The notes: a model not told the origin generated them from the letters alone. Positions 9,237 to 16,974 are shown, counted from the stretch's first letter. The stretch: 64,000 nucleotides of DNA from Rossellomorea pakistanensis (GCF_016908495.1 NZ_JAFBDZ010000002.1:620001-684000), one strand, 5' to 3'. Made by a program: numbers and translations.

Positions 9237-9450
9237 TTATTCCATTATAGGGCGCGTTTCCAGAACAGAGGGCACTGCAAAAGTAGTAGTTTTCGAAAAA
9301 TGAATGATTTTAGGGGGTACAAAATGTCTCCCTATATGCTAAACAAGCCTTAGAAACGATTCTGGAGGCTTGTTTTTCTCTTTACCATTTTTCATATTAA
9401 AAAATTGTACTTTTGCAGTACCCTCAGAACAAGGAATGCGTCTTTTTTAA
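9237..9450 (+). repeat. Palindromic core element C5, split by a MITE
   Basis: The 5' part, TTATTCCATTATAGGGCGC and TTTCCAGAACA (9237-9267), is separated from its 3' part, AGGAATGCGTCTTTTTT (9431-9447), by a 158-bp insertion. With the insert removed, GGGCGCGTTTCC pairs with GGAATGCGTC followed by a T-run, the same hairpin-terminator layout as C3 and C4. Confidence 0.75.
9268..9425. mobile_element. 158-bp MITE with target duplication
   Basis: Ends GAGGGCACTGCAAAAGTA and (reverse complement) GAGGGTACTGCAAAAGTA form an 18-bp inverted repeat with one mismatch. Both sides carry AGAACA (9262-9267 and 9426-9431), a clean target-site duplication. There is no coding capacity. An internal hairpin (AACAAGCC...GGCTTGTT) is present. 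It inserted into core element C5. Confidence 0.85.
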
Positions 9451-9510
9451 TAGAATAAAGGATTGAGTCAAATTACAAATTTTAAAATAATTGTTACTAG
9501 GTACTCAGGG

Positions 9511-9788
9511 CTTATCTACAGTATCATCGAAAAAGTATGTAACGATAAGTGGTTAAGGACTTGACATGGAGCCTCTGTGGGTATGATGGGTCTTGAAAGG
9601 TTGAAGCAGTTGGTGTTTCATCAGGTATCCAAGCCTATCATACTAACCCCTCCACGTAAAGTCCTATCTTTGTGTACGTTGAATACTATAGATTATAACT
9701 GTAGAAAATGTTTCCTCGAAGTTAAATTCAGCCATTTTTGGTATCTAAAAATACGATGAATACGGTGGAAAAACATACTGTAGATAAG
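9511..9788. repeat. 278-bp element with 14-bp inverted ends and a 108-nt hairpin
   Basis: CTTATCTACAGTAT (9511-9524) and its exact reverse complement (9775-9788) bracket the block. Inside, 9557-9664 folds into a long imperfect hairpin: GGACTTGACATGGAG pairs with CTCCACGTAAAGTCC, and GGGTATGATGGG pairs with CTATCATACTAACC. There is no convincing gene in 9451-9846. It could be a non-autonomous mobile element or encode a structured RNA. Confidence 0.5.
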
Positions 9789-9846
9789 GAAAGAATTGTG
9801 GAAGAAGAAATTTAGATTTTGATAATACAATATGGGGGGAGATTAG

Positions 9847-10557
9847 ATGAAAAAAATAAATTGGTTAATTTATGGGGCAATTGCTTTTTTTATTGCTCTG
9901 AGTTGGTTTGCATATCAACAAATCACTAATGACACGCATGAGGGAATGTCCATAATTCCAGAACACCACAAAGATATTCCTTTGTTTGAGGGATTGAAAC
10001 CAACTGAACATCAATATGTGGTTAAAGGAAATAAATGGAATGATATTTATAACTTTTATTTAAAAGAGCTACCTGCTTTGGGGTGGAAAGTTGAGTATGA
10101 GGATTCTGCTCTTAATGATGGCGATACGGAAAATGATTGGTCAGGATTTTATTCCCGATGGAGAAAAGAAGGTTTTGACGGTGAGTTATGGATTTCGGCA
10201 AACTACAATGAATTTGAAGAACAAACAGAGGTCATCTTTGACAAAACATCTCTATATAATTCAACAACCTGGATTGAAGATGCTCCAGAAAGTATCTGTA
10301 TTTATCAGAATCAAAATGATGAAAAATGTTCTGAAATAGAAGAAAAATCTAAGATAGAGAAAATCGTAAGGTTTATAAATGATGCGATTGATTGGGATAA
10401 AGAAGTATTATCTCGTGAAAAAACAAGTGTCATTGAATTAGGAAATATAGAAATAAAGGTTTTTTATGAAAATGACAAAGAAATATATTTTCAATCAGAA
10501 AAAGGTACAAAAATGATGAAACCAGACCCTGATTTCTTTAAACTTACAAACCTTTAA
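9847..10557 (+). CDS. Membrane-anchored protein of unknown function (236 aa)
   Basis: One N-terminal hydrophobic segment (about residues 4-24, INWLIYGAIAFFIALSWFAY) follows MKK, with no lipobox, so it is either an uncleaved anchor or a signal peptide. The remaining 210 residues are soluble and acidic, rich in Trp and Tyr (LKELPALGWKVEYEDSAL, WSGFYSRWRKEGFDGELW). I recognise it only as the kind of conserved hypothetical protein found in bacilli. A GGGGGGA site precedes the ATG. It is the single gene between C5 and C6 on the transposon. Confidence 0.75.
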   Translation: MKKINWLIYGAIAFFIALSWFAYQQITNDTHEGMSIIPEHHKDIPLFEGLKPTEHQYVVKGNKWNDIYNFYLKELPALGWKVEYEDSALNDGDTENDWSGFYSRWRKEGFDGELWISANYNEFEEQTEVIFDKTSLYNSTTWIEDAPESICIYQNQNDEKCSEIEEKSKIEKIVRFINDAIDWDKEVLSREKTSVIELGNIEIKVFYENDKEIYFQSEKGTKMMKPDPDFFKLTNL

Positions 10558-10630
10558 TAATTATTGTCTAATTGCATTAAAGGGGCTTTTCTAGAACATC
10601 TGTGGAGCCCCCTATACCTTAATCAACGAT

Positions 10631-10657
10631 CTTCCGCAATCGGGCGCGATTGTGGAG
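10631..10657 (+). repeat. Palindromic core element C6
   Basis: CTTCCGCAATCGGGCGCGAT then TGTGGAG. The arms CTTCCGCAATCG and CGATTGTGGAG pair with one G-T wobble, while their sequence differs from the ATTCAA type, which is evidence of covariation. It lies 73 bp after the preceding gene. Confidence 0.8.
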
Positions 10658-10742
10658 TAAAGCTTAGATTTTTAAACGACTTTATTGTTACATCTAAGAA
10701 GTGTTATTAAGCAATTGTACCAAAAATTAAACAACTTTATTT

Positions 10743-10772
10743 TTACACCGTCCACATCTGTGGACGGTGTAA
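10743..10772. repeat. Perfect 13-bp hairpin among three direct repeats
   Basis: TTACACCGTCCAC and GTGGACGGTGTAA flank a 4-base loop and are much more GC-rich than the surroundings. No T-run follows on either strand, so it is not a standard terminator. Three copies of an approximately 20-bp motif (TTAAACAACTTTATTGTTA and variants) lie near 10672, 10727 and 10795. The rest of 10558-11210 also holds C7, a terminator-like hairpin and a possible gene-tail fragment (10948-11025). Confidence 0.6.
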
Positions 10773-10909
10773 TGCGTATTTGCGACTTCAAAATTAAACA
10801 ACTTTATTGTTATTACACAACACTTTTGTAAGCCCTCAATTATTAGGGTATTGAAAGGTGTCCTAACTTAGAGTCAAAAATAAAACTATATTAGTAGTAG
10901 TTTTGTATT

Positions 10910-10940
10910 CTTCAACAAACGGGCCAGTTGGTTAGGGAAG
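10910..10940 (+). repeat. Palindromic core element C7
   Basis: CTTCAACAAACGGGCCAGTT then GGTTAGGGAAG. AAC/GTT and CTTC/GAAG form the arms. It lies about 270 bp before the next gene. A 25-codon open tail, possibly the end of a lost gene, follows at 10948-11025. Confidence 0.7.
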
Positions 10941-11060
10941 TAGTAGAGATGGATGGGAATTTTACACTAGATGGGTATCCAACTCTTCAGTTGGATTTAA
11001 TACGATAAATTTGGTTGAAATATAAAGTAAATCACTTTTTTATTACAGAATCAGAGATTT

Positions 11061-11092
11061 CCAAAGAACTACAAAAAATTGTAGTTCTTTGG
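11061..11092. terminator. Strong hairpin terminator
   Basis: CCAAAGAACTACAA pairs perfectly with TTGTAGTTCTTTGG around AAAA and is followed by TTCTATTTG. It separates the lost gene upstream from the DUF3238 gene promoter region (11093-11210). Confidence 0.7.
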
Positions 11093-11210
11093 TTCTATTT
11101 GTATTAAATTGTAAAAAGCACCCTCGAATTATACAACATTATGTTAGAATAGGTTTGTGTTTCCAAATTATCTATTTATTTGGTAAAAATAAAGGTTTAG
11201 GGGGAGTATT

Positions 11211-12542
11211 ATGAAAAAGTTATTAGAATCAGTTGTCATAGCATTTGCTTTATGTTTTTGTGGAGGAATATTTGCTGAAGCTAAGTCGGATGAGATTATT
11301 TATGAATCTACAGAAAATAATGTGTATCTTGATTGGAAAGATACTGGTGATAACTATAAAGTTTATAGAGACGGGGAATTAATTGCTTAAGGTAAAGAAT
11401 CTTTTATAAATGATACTGCTGTAAAGGAAAATTATTTGTATACATATAAAGTTGAGGTATATAACAATAATGAATTAACGGATATACTAGAATATAAAAT
11501 TAAAACTAAAAATAAATCTAAAGAAAACAAAACGGATACCAATTCATATGAAAATAAGACTGAAATAGTTTCACTGACTAAGAAGAATCAAGTAATTCTA
11601 GATTGGGAAGACCTTGAGGATAAAGATGGTACCTATGAAATCTATAAAGATGGTGAATTCTTAGGGAAAGCTAATAAGTCTTTCTTTAAAGATAAAAATA
11701 TTAAGAGTGGAATGTCATATCATTATCAGATAATTGCTGAAAAACCTGTTTCTGATAGTAAAAAGAAAGAAATAATAGAAAAATCTATTGAAAAAGGATA
11801 TTCATTATTTGAAATACCTTCGTCTGCATTTTTAGAAAGAAAGACAATTAATAAATTAATAAAAACACCTGAAGAAAATAGTACTAGTGAACTAAGTCAA
11901 AAAAGTGGTATTGTTACCCTTTCTGCAAGTACTCTTGATAGCTTTATTGTTAGATACACAACTTTTATACCTTACTATAAAGTTGATAATCCCAATATTT
12001 TAGAAGAATGGTTTGAGTCAGGCGTTCCTACAGGTTCTTATGTTACTGGAGATGGGTATTCTAATGGTACTCTAAGGGACTTTAACTATTTTAATAATAG
12101 CTATAGAACGAGAATTGACGTGTATGCAGAGTGGTATAACTCCTCTCCTTCATACACATCGTACAAGTACGTTATGCCAACACATTTATATGGTCCTGAT
12201 GGGACATTAGTTGATGAAGAGACTGCCCCTAAAGATGGAATGACGTTTAGTGGGTTAGGAAAGCTCTCTGATCGAATTTCTTGGAAAGTATTCCATGATG
12301 TAGGATTAGGAACATCATCAACATCACCTAATATTAATTATGAATATACTGCTACCATGTATAAGAATGGAAATATATCAGCTAGTGGAGAACATGACAG
12401 CGCACCTAACCATGAAGTCTACTTAGCACGTGCATATTCAGGATTACCACCTGTTACTTTGCATACATACTCTGTTAATAGTAAAGATGACTTTAAATAC
12501 TTGTTCCCATTTTACACTAATGAACATTGGCAAAGTAGTTAA
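11211..12542 (+). pseudogene. Secreted DUF3238 protein with in-frame stop
   Basis: The ATG at 11211 (after GGGGGAG) opens a signal peptide, MKKLLESVVIAFALCFCGG, then a fibronectin-III-like repeat (VYLDWKDTGDNYKVYRDGEL) interrupted by TAA at 11388-11390. The frame resumes at once (GKESFINDTAV...) with a second similar repeat (VILDWEDLEDKDGTYEIYKD) and a C-terminal domain resembling DUF3238 (RYTTFIPYYKV, SYRTRIDVYAEW, YEYTATMYKNGNISASGEHD, FKYLFPFYTNEHW). Function unknown. A single base change explains the stop; a downstream restart would give a protein without export signal. Confidence 0.75.
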
Positions 12543-12551
12543 TAAAATAGG

Positions 12552-12583
12552 AACGCAAACAGCTTTAAGCTGTTTGCGTTTTT
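12552..12583 (+). terminator. Rho-independent terminator
   Basis: AACGCAAACAGC pairs with GCTGTTTGCGTT around TTTAA and runs into TTTTT. It ends the DUF3238 transcript 10 bp after the stop codon. Confidence 0.92.
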
Positions 12584-12600
12584 CAAATGGGGGTTCTTTT

Positions 12601-12996
12601 TTGAAAACTTATAACAATCTATATACAAAATGTGTTTCCTTGTTAATTTGTAGTCTTATTATAACCTTTATTTATTTTTATCAAAACTTTGAAAGTCCTC
12701 CTCAGATAATAGATTTAATAATTTACCTATTTCTAACTTTATTAGTTATATTGTTTTTAGGTTTACCTATTTCTCTTGTAATTGATTGGATCTCCTCAAG
12801 GTATTATAGTAAGAGAAGAATTATTTCAAAAGTGCTTCACTCTACTGTTTTTTGTATTATTTTATTACCCTTTAACTTTGAAGAGTTCTCCACAGCTAAT
12901 ACAGATTTAGTATTTTATTTTTTATATTTTTCTTTGGCACCTTTACTATTTTGCTACATTAATATTTTTCTTATTGAAAAAAAATATAAAAAATAA
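12601..12996 (+). CDS. Small polytopic membrane protein (131 aa)
   Basis: The start is a TTG at 12601 after GGGGG; a longer upstream reading would run through the terminator. About four hydrophobic helices are visible (SLLICSLIITFIYFY; LIIYLFLTLLVILFLGLPISLVI; VLHSTVFCIILLPF; LVFYFLYFSLAPLLFCYINIFLI) and the end is KKYKK. I do not recognise it. It follows the secreted DUF3238 gene by 58 bp but is separated by a terminator, so it may be read by leak-through or its own promoter. Confidence 0.65.
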   Translation: MKTYNNLYTKCVSLLICSLIITFIYFYQNFESPPQIIDLIIYLFLTLLVILFLGLPISLVIDWISSRYYSKRRIISKVLHSTVFCIILLPFNFEEFSTANTDLVFYFLYFSLAPLLFCYINIFLIEKKYKK

Positions 12997-13057
12997 CAAT
13001 CCCAGACAACAGTCAATAGCTAGTTGCTTATACGAACCAGTTAATAAGAGCTTATTG

Positions 13058-13091
13058 TTTATTCAAGAAAAGAGCGCTTAAATGGAATAAA
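13058..13091 (+). repeat. Palindromic core element C8
   Basis: TTTATTCAAG, then AAAAGAGCGCTTAA, then ATGGAATAAA; the outer arms pair. It lies 62 bp after the membrane gene and 9 bp before a strong terminator. This is the last copy inside the transposon. Confidence 0.75.
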
Positions 13092-13099
13092 TAGTAAAG

Positions 13100-13156
13100 A
13101 AAAAGACCGCAAAATATACAAAGTTTTATACAAAACTTATATATTGCGGTCTTTTT
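13100..13156. terminator. Long bidirectional terminator
   Basis: AAAAAGACCGCAA with ATATA pairs with TATAT and TTGCGGTCTTTTT. It sits immediately after C8. Between it and the right inverted repeat (13157-13340) I see no gene, only a GC-rich hairpin at 13251-13283 (GGTTGCGT/ACGCGACC). Confidence 0.85.
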
Positions 13157-13340
13157 AATATGCAAAAATTATACTGTTATTTCATACATAAATTAAATGC
13201 CAAATATATGAGCTGCCTACATCTACACACTAAAAGGCCTCTTAAAATTGCCAATAGGTTGCGTATGGACGCGACCTAATTGGTTCTACCAACGTATATT
13301 TTCATTATTAATCAATGTCTTCCGCATTTTATATTTTCTG

Positions 13341-13421
13341 TCTTACCGTACAGGAAACCGGCTAAAATGTGTCCAAATTGTGTCTAAACGTACAATTTTT
13401 CACTTTTGGTGACGTGACCCC
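13341..13421 (-). repeat. Right terminal inverted repeat of Tn3-family transposon
   Basis: It ends GACGTGACCCC and is the reverse complement of 3047-3127 with seven mismatches. Directly outside it the M23 peptidase fragment begins. Confidence 0.9.
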
Positions 13422-13422
13422 A

Positions 13423-13533
13423 AATACTGGCTACTCGTTCGGCAGCCATTTGCATTTTGAACATCGGGTTAAATATGAGCCCGTAAAAAGACTCGAGAAC
13501 TTTAGAGACCCTAAGTTTATTCTTGGTTTGTAA
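13423..13533 (+). pseudogene. C-terminal end of an M23 peptidase, cut by the transposon
   Basis: The frame reads NTGYSFGSHLHFEHRV and ends PKFILGL before TAA at 13531. The G-SHLHFE motif, with the second zinc-binding HxH, is the hallmark of M23/LytM metallopeptidases. Everything upstream has been replaced by the transposon end, including the other metal ligands. It directly precedes the next gene, so the two probably formed one operon. Confidence 0.8.
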
Positions 13534-13548
13534 GAAAGGGGAAGAGAC

Positions 13549-14067
13549 ATGAAGCGGTATATCATAATGGGATTTTCGGTTTGTGTACTTCTAATCGGGT
13601 ATCTATTTTTCCATACAGGTCAATTAAAGGAAGAGTTAAAAACCGCCCGAACAGATGTGAAACAATTGCAGGAAGAAAATAGATCGATTGCAAAAACACC
13701 TGAAGATCAGCAGGAAGCAAAAGCCCTAACAGTAGCAGAAAAGTTTATCAATAACTATTACGTTTTTGAAAATACACCAGACCAAAAGAAGGTAGAAGCA
13801 TTATTAACCGAAAAAGCCAAAGAAGTGGTCTTTTTTGAAGGCGATTCCGAAGTGAATTTTGAAGGTAGTCATGTTACCTCAACAATTGAGAATGTAAAGC
13901 TCTTTAGAGGTGATTATACGGATAACCGAATGCAAATTCTTGCTACCTTCAACAATATTATTACGGCTAATGAGATTTCGAGTAAATCAATCTCCTATGC
14001 CACACTTGATCTGCTCAAAGACGGCGATACATGGAAAATTGATGATCTAAACATTGCTCAATACTAA
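13549..14067 (+). CDS. Membrane-anchored coiled-coil protein (172 aa)
   Basis: An N-terminal membrane helix (about residues 4-21, YIIMGFSVCVLLIGYLFF) is followed by a short coiled coil (LKEELKTARTDVKQLQEENR) and a C-terminal domain of about 120 residues (AEKFINNYYVFEN..., GDTWKIDDLNIAQY) that looks like a SnoaL/NTF2-type fold. The ribosome site is AAGGGGAAGAG. It follows an M23 peptidase remnant by 15 bp. The fragment at 1-105 ends similarly. Function unknown. Confidence 0.75.
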   Translation: MKRYIIMGFSVCVLLIGYLFFHTGQLKEELKTARTDVKQLQEENRSIAKTPEDQQEAKALTVAEKFINNYYVFENTPDQKKVEALLTEKAKEVVFFEGDSEVNFEGSHVTSTIENVKLFRGDYTDNRMQILATFNNIITANEISSKSISYATLDLLKDGDTWKIDDLNIAQY

Positions 14068-14188
14068 TTAAGAGAATATGGTTATTTATGGATGTTGGAG
14101 AAACGCTCTGTGGCGCAATTAGAAAGATATTTTATGAACTATGGTACTTAAAGTGGTAGAAATAAGTGAAATAAATGGAGGATTTCAA

Positions 14189-14551
14189 ATGGAAATGTTA
14201 ACTGGGATTATTAGACAAGAAGATTTTACACATAAGTCTAAATTTTCATATGCCTTTGATAGGGAAAATCATATTCTTCATCTGAGAGATAAAGATGATC
14301 ATGATGGTGCTAGTCTCATAAACACAATTGATTCAAACTTCAGGGATAAAGTAACTAAGATTGTTGAACAGGAATATGGTATTTCGGTTAATTCGGAAAA
14401 AGTTAGGTGTTTTATTTATACCGATGGAGACGGGGACTTTTTCGGTCATGAAGTAGATGAATATGTTTTTGTTTATGAAAGTGAAAATAAAAATCCATTT
14501 GAGTCTGTGAAAAAAGAGGATAAACCTTTACTCTATTGGTATAGGGGATAG
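14189..14551 (+). CDS. Uncharacterised soluble protein (120 aa)
   Basis: The ATG at 14189 follows GGAGG; the longer reading from 14141 has no ribosome site. The product is acidic and soluble, without signal or membrane segments (FSYAFDRENHILHLRDKDDH, CFIYTDGDGDFFGHEVDEYV). It has no family that I recognise. It is followed by a terminator at about 14635-14667. Confidence 0.65.
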   Translation: MEMLTGIIRQEDFTHKSKFSYAFDRENHILHLRDKDDHDGASLINTIDSNFRDKVTKIVEQEYGISVNSEKVRCFIYTDGDGDFFGHEVDEYVFVYESENKNPFESVKKEDKPLLYWYRG

Positions 14552-14592
14552 CGTCAATTTAAACACAATATTTTACTTGTTTCTTCTTCTGC

Positions 14593-14677
14593 TTTCAAAT
14601 ATGAAAATGGCAGTTATTCCGAGCAAATAAGAGATCGTCCTTTTTCAAAAAAGGGCGGTTTTTTATTATTTTCCAAA
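14593..14677 (+). repeat. About 85-bp direct repeat, copy 1
   Basis: TTTCAAATATGAAAATG, then AGTTATTC-GAGCAAA, then AAGAGATCGT and a hairpin with T-run (CGTCCTTTTT/AAAAAGGGCG, TTTTTTATT). It matches 15983-16068 at roughly 80-85% by eye. The hairpin should terminate transcripts from 14189. Confidence 0.75.
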
Positions 14678-14790
14678 GGGTACCGCCAACATTTTCTAAG
14701 GGATAATTTTCCCGGGTGCGTTCCTTTAAAATTGATATATAAAAGACGAGCAGTTCTAATTCGGGATTAATATACATAGAGTATAGCAAT

Positions 14791-15189
14791 ATGAAAAAAG
14801 GGGTGAATCCTAAATTGAAAAAAAAGGGAATTATAATTACATTATTAAGTTGTTTAATAGTAATAGGGGGCTTTTCAATTAATTATTTTACTGAATTTGT
14901 AGGTGCTGATTCAACTGGTCACCCATTCGACTTGCATTCTACTGCTGATAAAACGAAAAAAATAGATTTTACCGAGATACTTGAAACATCTTTAAAAGAA
15001 GAAGGATATGAGACAGTAGATGGGATGGTTCTTCAACAAGGTAAACAACTATCTAGAGCTACTATTTTTATTTCAAAGAAAGAGTATAAAGGTGAGACAA
15101 CTAGAAAAAGTATAGAAAAAATAGTTAATCGTTTAGCAAAAGAAAATGAAATTGGTAGTTTCAAAGTTTTGGTTAAAACAAAAAGCTGA
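14791..15189 (+). CDS. Small exported or membrane-anchored protein (132 aa)
   Basis: A basic start (MKKGVNPKLKKK) and one hydrophobic helix (about 13-30, GIIITLLSCLIVIGGFSI) are followed by a soluble C-terminal part (DFTEILETSLKEEGYETVDG, KSIEKIVNRLAKENEIGSFK) that may form a small alpha/beta domain. There is no lipobox. The stop codon overlaps the first bases of a terminator. I do not recognise the family. Confidence 0.6.
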   Translation: MKKGVNPKLKKKGIIITLLSCLIVIGGFSINYFTEFVGADSTGHPFDLHSTADKTKKIDFTEILETSLKEEGYETVDGMVLQQGKQLSRATIFISKKEYKGETTRKSIEKIVNRLAKENEIGSFKVLVKTKS

Positions 15190-15218
15190 TCGGACAAATT
15201 GATCAGCTTTTGTTTTTT
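15181..15218. terminator. Bidirectional terminator
   Basis: AAAAGCTGATC pairs with GATCAGCTTTT and TGTTTTTT follows. It serves the gene at 14791 and, convergently, the pseudogene at 15217. Confidence 0.9.
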
Positions 15219-15629
15219 AATCATCTATACGGACGGTAACGCTGTCAGCACTATGCTGTCCTTGCATTTTTAAATAAAGTTCTGCATAATCTCCATCTTT
15301 ATAATGGTCTACATTAATACTACTTGAACAATAACTACCGGTAAAAGTTATATAATCTACTGTTCTATCAAGTGAATCATCTGACCTTAATTCAACAGTA
15401 ATACTATTGCCACTATTAACACCACTTAAGCAAACTCTTACATTTCCCCCACCTGAAAGAACTGTACGAGTTGTTGTTACCGATGGTAATCATATACTGT
15501 GTAATTACTTTTTAAAATAATATCCCACTCTCCTGCACCAAGTGGTGTAACATCACCAGTATTTGCAAACGCTGAAGTTGGAACTAACGCGATAATTAAT
15601 GCTAAAACCATCATTCTAAGCTTTTTCAT
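15217..15629 (-). pseudogene. Small secreted protein, frameshifted
   Basis: The ATG at 15629, after GGGGAGA, opens a good signal peptide (MKKLRMMVLALIIALVPTSAFA) and mature start NTGDVTPLGAGEWDIIL. The frame ends early after YTVYDYHR. Skipping one base near 15481 restores TTTRTVLSGGGNVRVCLSGV, NSITVELRSDDSLDRTVDY and SVTVRIDD with a natural stop at 15217, giving about 136 residues, probably a beta-rich secreted domain with two Cys. It is a one-base deletion or a sequencing error. Confidence 0.65.
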
Positions 15630-15982
15630 GTTTTTATCTCCCCTTAAAATCAAATTGTGACACAGCCTTACAAACAACTATGTAGAAACGTGTTGTAATG
15701 ACAGTAGCCTCCTTTCATTTTATGGAATTATATTAATATTTCGTCATTTATTGTAATTTACCTGCAATAAATTTGAATAAAATGAAATATCTTGAAATAT
15801 TATATCTCTTTTTGCTTAGTAAGCATCCCTACACGGGGTAATTTTAGAAATATGGTTAAGTTGTAAATACGGAATATTGGCGGTACCTCTTAACAAAAAA
15901 TCCTTGTTACTTAATTGGGGAATTGTAAGATTATGAGGAAATGAAAAATTAACCGAATAAGTGTAATGGTTTTTTTCTCTAA

Positions 15983-16068
15983 TTTCAAATATGAAAATGA
16001 GAGTTATTCGGAGCAAACAAGAGATCGTTCTTTTTGAAAAAGGGGCGATTTTTTAATTATTTCCCAAA
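15983..16068 (+). repeat. About 85-bp direct repeat, copy 2
   Basis: Matches 14593-14677, including the terminator-like hairpin (ATCGTTCTTTTT/AAAAAGGGGCGAT, TTTTTTAATT). The two copies flank the candidate 1.2-kb element. The rest of 15630-16354 holds no gene that I can support. Confidence 0.7.
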
Positions 16069-16086
16069 ACGAAAATCGGCTGAAAT

Positions 16087-16119
16087 CACTCCATAGGGCG
16101 AAATTTGAGGGGCGGAGTG
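16087..16119 (+). repeat. Palindromic core-like element
   Basis: CACTCCATAGGGCGAAATTT then GAGGGGCGGAGTG. Arms CACTCC/GGAGTG enclose an ATAGGGCG core. It has no gene directly upstream. Confidence 0.5.
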
Positions 16120-16354
16120 TTGGGGAACTTCCTATAGGTACAATTATGTAAACTAGAGTCTCTTATCTTTGGATATTAATATTCAATTATAATTTATTAC
16201 TAATTACACTGTTCGGGTTTTCATCATTTCAGGAATCCTGGTCAACAAAAAACGTTCTTGTTTTTTAAGAATTTTGTCCAGGTATTCGGATCTACAGCCA
16301 GCTGTAAACTGCATAAAAACCGAACGATTAAGTTAAATTGATATTATTCTTTTA

Positions 16355-16408
16355 GGGCTAAAACAAGCAACTGGCTACTGAGGGGCAATGTGACCATAAA
16401 ATGGAAAA
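16355..16408 (+). repeat. Left inverted end of the 3-kb element
   Basis: Starts GGGCTAAAACAAGCAACTGG and ends ACCATAAAATGGAAAA. It pairs with 19273-19326. Confidence 0.85.
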
Positions 16409-16460
16409 GGACTTTTTTGGCATTTAAAAAAATGCTGTTTACGGCAGTATGTTTTGGATA

Positions 16461-16516
16461 GAAAAAAGCCGAAAATATGCAAGAAATGAATAAAAACTTG
16501 CATATTATCAGCCTTT
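16461..16516 (-). terminator. Terminator on the minus strand
   Basis: GGCTGATAATATGCAAG pairs with CTTGCATATTTTCGGC and then TTTTTTC on the minus strand. It lies just after core element C9 in that strand's direction, the same core-then-terminator order as on the plus strand. Confidence 0.75.
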
Positions 16517-16527
16517 GGTTATTTTAG

Positions 16528-16555
16528 CCATTCACTAAAGCGCCCTTATGTGGAG
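16528..16555 (-). repeat. Palindromic core element C9 (minus orientation)
   Basis: On the minus strand: CTCCACATAAGGGCGCTTTA then GTGAATGG. The arms pair loosely, and the AAGGGCGCTTTA core is well conserved. The minus-strand gene it would follow has been lost. In 16556-16974 I see only short open stretches (for example 16830-16890), with no supportable gene. Confidence 0.65.
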
Positions 16556-16974
16556 ACTCGAATTCAAGATAATCTTAAAAGATATTGCCCCCCATTGTTA
16601 AGGAAGAAAACTTAATTTTTCAAATCTTACTAACGTTTTTTCGGAAATTTCAATCTGGTTAATATCAAAGTTATTGATTTGGAGGGTTATCTATCAAATT
16701 TAATTTTATTTTGCATAGAAAAAGCCTTGCTAACTTTTTAAAATGGTTGTCAGAAATCAATTTAATTCTAATAATGTAGTAATAAAAACAAAATCTCCAT
16801 CATTCTGCCTCTATCGCCTCTACAATCAATTATATCTATCCTTAAAGATGAGGATCTTCTTTCTGAAATAAAAGTAACTGATTTGCAATAAATGTGTTAA
16901 AAAAGAAGGACTTTACTTAAATTACCTAGAATTAGTTAGTAAAATAGTAAAAATAAGGAAAAGTAGAGAATAAA

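Larger units (their letters stand above)
3047..13421. mobile_element. Tn3-family transposon with passenger genes (10.4 kb)
   Basis: It is bounded by 81-bp inverted repeats beginning GGGGTCACGT (74 of 81 matching by eye), carries a Tn3-family transposase and a serine resolvase separated by a palindromic res region, and holds about 6.5 kb of passenger DNA. The flanks differ (TATTA left, AAATA right), so no 5-bp target duplication is visible. The left flank is a lipoprotein gene and the right flank an M23 peptidase gene, which points to rearrangement after insertion. Several passengers are separated by palindromic core elements. Confidence 0.85.
14678..15893. mobile_element. Candidate Tn3-derived mini-element (1.2 kb)
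   Basis: The left end GGGTACCGCCAACATTTTC (14678) and the right end, read on the minus strand from 15893, AGAGGTACCGCCAATATTCC, are inverted. The right end continues GTATTTACAACTTAA, which resembles the 38-bp ends of Tn4430/Tn1546-type transposons as I recall them (GGGGTA-CG-CA...TTTACAACGCTAAG). Inside are one intact and one broken small gene but no transposase. The ends match well only over the first 18 bases, so this remains tentative. Confidence 0.35.

Noticed and set aside
9577..9759. 60-codon frame in the 9.5-9.8 kb block
   Set aside because: It is the translation of a long hairpin and has no ribosome site.
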